Shown here piece by piece: positions 1 through 5,002 of a stretch of DNA of 6,614 nt. A program made the translations under genes and the position numbers. Source of the DNA: Bacteroidales bacterium (GTDB taxonomy: Bacteria > Bacteroidota > Bacteroidia > Bacteroidales > VadinHA17); assembly GCA_022615595.1 (NCBI GenBank), contig JAKEGI010000238.1, positions 1 through 6,614 of the forward strand, in the 5' to 3' direction. Position 1 is the first letter of the stretch. Each line of letters starts with the position of its first letter. The notes under the pieces were generated by a model, which was not told the origin of the DNA, ran no database searches, and saw only the letters and a list, made by a program, of their open reading frames with translations.

Positions 1-240
1 TCAATACTTGTTCCCAATGTAAGCTATGGTGAAGATTATGCCGTGGGCCTGGCGATAAGCCGTCATTACCAGATAGGCCGTATTTATGAACCGCTGTACC
101 TCTGCCGCCGATGGGATGAGAACTCCGACGCTGCCCTTGAGGTGAACAAAATGAATTTGCATAATCTGTACAAGGATAAGATAAGGACAATTGAACTGAT
201 TGCAAGAAAACGATTGTCAGCTCCTGAAAAAGACAAATAG
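1..240 (+). CDS. Glycosyltransferase family 2, C-terminal fragment (5' end outside window)
   Basis: The reading frame is open from base 1 and ends at the TAG at 238-240, giving the last 79 residues of a longer protein. Near the start of the fragment is GEDYAVGLAISRHYQIGRIY, followed by EPLYLCRRW and NSDAAL. The acidic pair in GEDYA matches the ED(Y/W)-type motif that carries the catalytic base in GT-A fold family 2 glycosyltransferases, and the YLCRRW..NSDAAL tail is typical of Bacteroidetes members. Such enzymes transfer a sugar from a nucleotide-sugar donor in the cytoplasm; the acceptor and sugar cannot be inferred from this fragment. The tail is Lys/Arg-rich (IELIARKRLS) with no membrane segment. 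The GTG at 43 is internal, not a start. The next gene begins 8 bases downstream, so it is probably co-transcribed. The family call is fairly sure; the substrate is unknown. Confidence 0.8.
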   Translation, partial: SILVPNVSYGEDYAVGLAISRHYQIGRIYEPLYLCRRWDENSDAALEVNKMNLHNLYKDKIRTIELIARKRLSAPEKDK

Positions 241-248
241 CAGATTCT

Positions 249-1187
249 ATGAGTGATTATTCTGCAAGAGTTGGTGAGCTCTTCAATGAACAGTTGAAAG
301 AGTGGGGCCTGGCGCGTGACAATTACCTTCAGCTGAATAACGTGGTGACAAGGAAGTTCAGCTACCCCTTGTTTGATCTCTTCGTACAGTTCAATCCGGG
401 CCGCATAACTTCATCTGCCGCAAAGGTTGACACACGATCGATAGAGGCGAGGCCATGTTTCCTGTGTGAAAAGAACAGACCTGCACAACAGAGAGGGGTG
501 GAATATGAAGATGATTATATCATCCTGGTTAATCCTTTTCCTATCTTCAGGCAGCACCTTACAATTGTCTCAGAGTGGCATATTGACCAGCGCATTGCAC
601 CCAACTTCATGACCATGCTCGACCTTGCCCGAAGTCTGCCTGAATATTCAGTTTTCTATAACGGTCCGCAGTGCGGCGCCTCGGCTCCTGACCATCTTCA
701 CTTTCAGGCCGGCAACAGGGGATTTATGCCTGTGGAGAGTGATTTCGGAAAGAAAGCCCTCTGCAGGATACAGGCTGTGAATGACGGAATTGAGTTATGG
801 TCATGGGAGGAGTACCGGAGAGGAATTCTGACTCTGAAGGGAACCGACAAGGATGCGCTTACAGGTGCTTTTGAGAAATTCTATGTAAGATTTGAGCTCA
901 TGCAACGCGACAGACCGGAACCGATGCTGAATATAATCACCTACTATTCAGAAGGTAACTGGATCATTCATATCATCCCGAGAAAGCTTCACAGGCCATC
1001 ATGCTTCTTTGCCGAGGGCAATGAGAAAATAGTGCTCAGCCCTGCCTCGGTTGATATGGGCGGAGTGCTCATCACACCCAGGGAAGAAGATTACCTTAAA
1101 ATTACTTCGGGGGATATCAATGATATTCTCGACGAGGTATGCCTTTCCGAAGATGAGATTGAGTCATTGACGTCAGATATTATTTAA
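249..1187 (+). CDS. DUF4922 protein, HIT/GalT-like putative nucleotidyltransferase or phosphorylase
   Basis: A 312-residue soluble protein with no signal peptide or membrane segment, so cytoplasmic. Its length and sequence fit the Bacteroidetes family DUF4922, whose function I do not know to be established. Visible motifs are CFLC (C70, C73), NPFPIFRQHLTIVSEWH (95-111, with H103 and H111), and GASAPDHLHFQAG (143-155). The last contains H149-x-H151-x-Q153, the HxHxQ form of the histidine triad found in GalT, Ap4A phosphorylase and plant GDP-L-galactose phosphorylase, in which the central His is the nucleotidylated nucleophile. The CxxC resembles the N-terminal metal pair of GalT enzymes. A second conserved-looking block, IIHIIPRKLHRPSCF (239-253), is in the expected C-terminal half. 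The likely reaction is therefore transfer or phosphorolysis of an NMP group from a nucleotide sugar or dinucleotide; the substrate is unassigned. The ATG at 249 is 8 bases after the upstream stop, with no Shine-Dalgarno sequence, as usual in Bacteroidetes. It lies 5 bases before the SpoIID-like gene. The family call is confident; the chemistry is inferred from motifs. Confidence 0.82.
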   Translation: MSDYSARVGELFNEQLKEWGLARDNYLQLNNVVTRKFSYPLFDLFVQFNPGRITSSAAKVDTRSIEARPCFLCEKNRPAQQRGVEYEDDYIILVNPFPIFRQHLTIVSEWHIDQRIAPNFMTMLDLARSLPEYSVFYNGPQCGASAPDHLHFQAGNRGFMPVESDFGKKALCRIQAVNDGIELWSWEEYRRGILTLKGTDKDALTGAFEKFYVRFELMQRDRPEPMLNIITYYSEGNWIIHIIPRKLHRPSCFFAEGNEKIVLSPASVDMGGVLITPREEDYLKITSGDINDILDEVCLSEDEIESLTSDII

Positions 1188-1192
1188 CAGTT

Positions 1193-2527
1193 ATGAATGC
1201 ACCCGAGATCAGTGTTGGTATTGTTTCAGGCAGCGAACTTTCATTCACTCTGAACGGAAAATATACCTGCAAAACCTGCGAAGTCACACAGACAGGAAAA
1301 CATACCGCAAGGATAAGCAACGGAAGGATCATCATCGTAAACGGAGAACAGGCCATCGAGGCGGAAGAGGAGGTGACCTTCACGCCTGAGGAGGGTGCCA
1401 GTTCAGGTTTTACGCTTCATGCCGTTACCATTGGTGTTAACTTCCACTGGCAGAGAGATGAGGATCAGTCCTTCACGGGTAAACTGAAGTTCATTATTGA
1501 AGAGGGTAAACTGACTGCCGTGAATATCCTCTCTGTTGAGGATTACCTGTTGAGTGTAATTTCCTCTGAGATGAGTGCCACATCTTCTTCTGAGCTTCTC
1601 AAGGCACATGCTGTCATATCGAGGAGCTGGCTCCTTGCTCAGATGGATAAAACGGCAAAACTCAAGGCAGGGGCAGAGAAATACACTACCACATTCATAA
1701 CCGGGAAGGAGCTCACGAAATGGTATGACAGGGAGGATCACAGTAACTTCGATGTGTGCGCAGATGATCATTGCCAGCGTTACCAGGGTATTACCATGGC
1801 TTCAACACCTGAGGTTGAACATGCGATAAATGAGACATACGGACTTGTGCTCATGCATGGAGGAGCCGTATGCGATGCACGCTTCTATAAGTGCTGCGGA
1901 GGCATAACAGAGCTTTTTGAGAATGTTTGGGAGCCTGTAAGCCATCCATATCTTCAGATGCTAATTGATAACGACCGGATGCCTGCAGGATTTGAAACGG
2001 ACCTCACCAGGGAGGAAAATGCAGTCATGTGGATAAAGGGAAACCCCCCGGCCTTCTGTAACACAAACGACAGGGAAATACTGTCGCAGGTGCTGAACAG
2101 CTACGACCAGGAGACCAGTGATTTCTTCAGGTGGAAGGTCAGCTACACCCAGCAGGAACTTAGTGACCTGGTAAGATCAAGGAGCGGGATTGACTTTGGA
2201 CTGATAACTGATCTTGAGCCGCTTAGCAGGGGTGTCTCAGGCCGCATCATCAGGCTGAAGATAAAGGGAGACAAGAGGGAGCTCATAATTGGAAAAGAGC
2301 TTGAGATAAGAAAATCTCTCTCAAAATCACATCTTTACAGCTCAGCGTTTTATGTTGAGAAGTCTGTTGATGCAACAGGTGCAAGGTTCATACTGCATGG
2401 TGCAGGTTGGGGCCACGGCGCCGGACTGTGCCAGATAGGTGCCGCAGTGATGGGTGCCAGGGGTTATTCATATGAACAGATACTCATGCACTATTTCAAG
2501 AATGCTTACCTGAAAAAGATCTACTGA
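1193..2527 (+). CDS. SpoIID/LytB-domain protein (putative peptidoglycan lytic transglycosylase), no signal peptide
   Basis: A 444-residue protein whose hallmarks fit the SpoIID/LytB family, which cleaves peptidoglycan glycan strands lacking stem peptides and leaves anhydro-MurNAc ends. VEDYLLSVISSEMSA (115-129) holds E126, aligned with the catalytic Glu in the family's (S)EM motif, followed by LLKAHAVISRSWLL (136-148). H183, C189, H193 and C194 in DHSNFDVCADDHCQ resemble the zinc-ligand pattern I recall for Clostridioides difficile SpoIID. KCCGGITELFENVW (233-246) and GWGHGAGLCQIGA (405-417) are the other signature blocks. Residues 1-100 form a beta-rich region containing CKTC (C26, C29). The N-terminus (MNAPEISVGIVSGSELSF) has no basic start or hydrophobic core, and an in-frame TGA at 1160-1162 with no start codon between it and 1193 rules out a longer form. 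It sits 5 bases after DUF4922 and 1 base before the GH9 fusion. It may therefore act in the cytoplasm on imported fragments, or leave by an unrecognised route. The family is sure; location and substrate are inferred. Confidence 0.88.
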   Translation: MNAPEISVGIVSGSELSFTLNGKYTCKTCEVTQTGKHTARISNGRIIIVNGEQAIEAEEEVTFTPEEGASSGFTLHAVTIGVNFHWQRDEDQSFTGKLKFIIEEGKLTAVNILSVEDYLLSVISSEMSATSSSELLKAHAVISRSWLLAQMDKTAKLKAGAEKYTTTFITGKELTKWYDREDHSNFDVCADDHCQRYQGITMASTPEVEHAINETYGLVLMHGGAVCDARFYKCCGGITELFENVWEPVSHPYLQMLIDNDRMPAGFETDLTREENAVMWIKGNPPAFCNTNDREILSQVLNSYDQETSDFFRWKVSYTQQELSDLVRSRSGIDFGLITDLEPLSRGVSGRIIRLKIKGDKRELIIGKELEIRKSLSKSHLYSSAFYVEKSVDATGARFILHGAGWGHGAGLCQIGAAVMGARGYSYEQILMHYFKNAYLKKIY

Positions 2528-2528
2528 A

Positions 2529-5000
2529 ATGAAAAGAGCAGCGCTGTCAGTTGTACTTCTTTGCTTAACAATCGCCTGTGCCTCAGGCGGCTCATGGATC
2601 AGGATAAACCAGCTGGGCTACCAGCCTGAGTCGGTAAAGGTTGCCGTATACATCTCAGCTGAGCCCGGTACACCTGCAAGCTTTACCGTGTGTGATGCCC
2701 TCACTGACAGGATTGTATTCAAAGGCAAGGCTGCCATCTATGACGGGTCAGTCTGGGGCATGGCGGCAGCAGCGAGACTTGATTTCTCAGGATTGACGCA
2801 ACCAGGTGGTTACTATATTCTTTATGGCAGAACATGTTCCGAAACATTCAGTGTTGATGCAGGCGTTTATGACGGCACAGCTGATTATATCCTTAAATAT
2901 ATCCGGGCCCAGCGCTGCGGATACAACCCTTTCCTTGCCGATTCATGCCACACATATGACGGGATGATAGTTGACCATCCCACCCTCTCAGGGACACCCG
3001 TTGATGTTGTCGGAGGCTACCACGATGCCAGCGACCACCTTCGCTACACCTCCACCACGGCCAACTCAGTTTACCAGATGATGTTTGCCTACAACAGGTC
3101 GCCGGAGATCTACCGTGATGACCATGATGCTGCAGGAGCGAAGGGCAGCAATGGCATTCCGGATATCCTTGATGAGGTAAAATGGGGTCTCGAATGGCTT
3201 CTTAAAATGAATCCTGACAGCGGTGTGATGTTCAACCAGGTGGCTGACGACCGTGATCATAGGGGTTTCCGCCTCCCCAACCTTGACAAGGCTTCATATG
3301 ACCTGGGGCCATACAGGCCTGTCTATTTCGTCACTGGCAAACCCCAGGGGCTGGCCCGATTCAAAAACCGTACTGAAGGTGTCTCATCCACTGCCGGGAA
3401 GTTTGCCTCTGTTTTTGCCATGGGGGCTAAAGTTTTTGCAGAAACCAATCCTGAGTTTGCACTCATTATGAAAGAAAAGGCTGCCGACGCATACGGGTTT
3501 GCCCTTACCGACCTCGGGGCCACACAGACAGCATGCAATGTCTCCCCTTACTTCTACGAGGAGGATAATTATGTTGATGATCTTGAGCTTGCAGCATGGG
3601 AACTCTATTCACTCACAGGAGACAAAGAGTTCCTGGCCGGGGCAGACTACTGGGGTACCCTTGAGCCCTTCACTCCCTGGATAGTGACCGACACTGCCAG
3701 GCATTACCAGTACTATCCGTTTGTAAACCTGGGGCATGCAAACATTGGTATGTCAGAGACAGACTTTTCACAGAAATACCTTGACTTCATGCGCAAGGGC
3801 CTTGACATCATTAACAGCCGCGATGCAAATGATGTCTTCCAGGTCAAGATACCTTTTGTATGGTGCTCAAACAATTATGTTGCAGCTGCCCTTACCCAGT
3901 GCAGGCTGTATCATGAGGCTACAGGCGACGCACGGTTTCTTTACATGGAGGCTGCCCTCAGGGACTGGCTCTTCGGATGCAATCCATGGGGCACCTCAAT
4001 GATTTGCGGCCTGCCGGAAGGGGGTGACTACCCTCTCTATACGCATTCTGCGGTGACACATTATCTGGGTGAGACGACATACGGCGGTTTGGTTGACGGA
4101 CCTGTCTATAAAGGAATATACTCCACACGGAAGGGGCTGTCGCTCCTGAGACCTGATCCTTATGAATCATTTCAGGGCGGGAATGTTGTCTATCACGATG
4201 ACATTGGTGATTACAGCACCAACGAACCAACTCTCGACGGCACCGCCAGCCTCAGCTACTACCTCTCGACACTCGAAAAGCATGGCAGGGAAAATGCAAC
4301 AAACGCAAGCGGAGATGTTTATGATGAACATGGCGCACTTATCAGAAAGGAGTCTGAGAAAAAGAATATCTATCTTCTGTTTTCGGCCGATGAGACCGGT
4401 GAGGGATTTGATCATATCCTGAATGTACTGGATGATAAAGGGGTGAAAGGCTCTTTCTTCCTGACAGGCAATTTCCTGAGAAACAAGAATTATGCACCGG
4501 TAGTTAAACGGATAATTTCCGGAGGACACTACCTGGGCCCTCATTCTGACGGACACCTACTTTATTCTCCATGGGAGGACCGTGACTCATTGCTTGTAAC
4601 CAGGGAAGAGTTCAGTGACGATCTGAAGAAGAACCACAGGGAGCTTGTCAGGGTTGGAGTAAAGGAACATAGCCCTGCATACTTCCTTGCACCTTATGAA
4701 TGGTACAACAGTGCAGTGAGAAGGTGGAGCGCATCAATGGGGTATCATCTTGTGAATTTCACCCCGGGAACCGGTACGAATGCTGATTATACGACGCCTG
4801 ATATGGCCGGTTACAGGTCATCAGATCAGCTCACGGAGAGACTGCTAAAGTTTGAGGAGACCACCCCCGGAAAGCTGAACGGGGCGATGCTGCTCATCCA
4901 TCCCGGGACAGAGGCGGCACGGACAGACAAGTTTTATCTAAGGATTGAGGAGCTTATTGACTTTTATACAAACAAGGGATACACATTTAAAAAACTCTAA
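2529..5000 (+). CDS. GH9 glycoside hydrolase fused to C-terminal NodB/polysaccharide-deacetylase-like domain
   Basis: An exported 823-residue two-enzyme fusion. The N-terminus (MKRAALSVVLLCLTIACASGG) is a signal peptide; C17 might be a lipidation site, but the preceding T-I-A is a poor lipobox, so type I cleavage is equally possible. Residues 23-110 are the cellulase N-terminal Ig-like domain (IRINQLGYQP...). Residues about 112-582 are the GH9 (alpha/alpha)6 barrel: GGYHDASDHLRY (162-173) carries the inverting-mechanism aspartates D166 and D169, FGCNPWGTSMICGLP lies at 482-496, and DYSTNEPTLDGTASL (561-575) carries the probable general acid E566. A polar linker (about 586-613) leads to a NodB-like domain (614-823) with SADE (619-622), HSDGH (672-676), APYEWYN (721-727) and LLIHPG (788-793). 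GH9 includes cellulases and exo-beta-glucosaminidases; pairing with a deacetylase-like domain beside SpoIID and AmpG genes favours an amino-sugar glycan, but this is inference. The start lies 1 base after the SpoIID stop, so translation is probably coupled. The stop is 2 bases before the transporter. Confidence 0.9.
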   Translation: MKRAALSVVLLCLTIACASGGSWIRINQLGYQPESVKVAVYISAEPGTPASFTVCDALTDRIVFKGKAAIYDGSVWGMAAAARLDFSGLTQPGGYYILYGRTCSETFSVDAGVYDGTADYILKYIRAQRCGYNPFLADSCHTYDGMIVDHPTLSGTPVDVVGGYHDASDHLRYTSTTANSVYQMMFAYNRSPEIYRDDHDAAGAKGSNGIPDILDEVKWGLEWLLKMNPDSGVMFNQVADDRDHRGFRLPNLDKASYDLGPYRPVYFVTGKPQGLARFKNRTEGVSSTAGKFASVFAMGAKVFAETNPEFALIMKEKAADAYGFALTDLGATQTACNVSPYFYEEDNYVDDLELAAWELYSLTGDKEFLAGADYWGTLEPFTPWIVTDTARHYQYYPFVNLGHANIGMSETDFSQKYLDFMRKGLDIINSRDANDVFQVKIPFVWCSNNYVAAALTQCRLYHEATGDARFLYMEAALRDWLFGCNPWGTSMICGLPEGGDYPLYTHSAVTHYLGETTYGGLVDGPVYKGIYSTRKGLSLLRPDPYESFQGGNVVYHDDIGDYSTNEPTLDGTASLSYYLSTLEKHGRENATNASGDVYDEHGALIRKESEKKNIYLLFSADETGEGFDHILNVLDDKGVKGSFFLTGNFLRNKNYAPVVKRIISGGHYLGPHSDGHLLYSPWEDRDSLLVTREEFSDDLKKNHRELVRVGVKEHSPAYFLAPYEWYNSAVRRWSASMGYHLVNFTPGTGTNADYTTPDMAGYRSSDQLTERLLKFEETTPGKLNGAMLLIHPGTEAARTDKFYLRIEELIDFYTNKGYTFKKL
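4368..4997 (+). other. NodB/CE4-like domain within the GH9 fusion, with non-canonical motifs
   Basis: This is the C-terminal domain (residues 614-823) of the GH9 fusion. CE4 deacetylases use a metal held by Asp-His-His and a catalytic Asp in the TFDDG motif. Here the equivalent of TFDDG reads FSADE (618-622). By eye, D621 fits the metal-ligand position and A620 the catalytic-base position. The histidine pair H672/H676 in HSDGH is intact. The usual RxPY motif reads LAPY (720-723), so its Arg is replaced by Leu. The final motif LLIHPG keeps H791. GSFFLTGNF (641-649) is the typical core strand. Metal binding seems preserved while the classical base and Arg seem lost, so this is either a variant subfamily with another base (E622 is a candidate) or a binding domain. 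Domain assignment is strong; activity is uncertain. Confidence 0.75.
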
Positions 5001-5002
5001 GC

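Noticed and set aside
1403..1771. A 122-codon - strand open frame opposite the SpoIID catalytic region
   Set aside because: It is opposite strongly conserved SpoIID motifs and its product has no recognisable features.
2529..2591. Lipoprotein signal in the GH9 fusion, with C17 as the lipidated cysteine
   Set aside because: The residues before C17 (T-I-A) do not match a normal lipobox, and no Bacteroidetes-type acidic export signal follows. It remains possible but was not asserted.
4167..4556. A 129-codon - strand open frame opposite the GH9/NodB junction
   Set aside because: It lies opposite conserved GH9 (general acid region) and NodB coding sequence, and its translation resembles no family.
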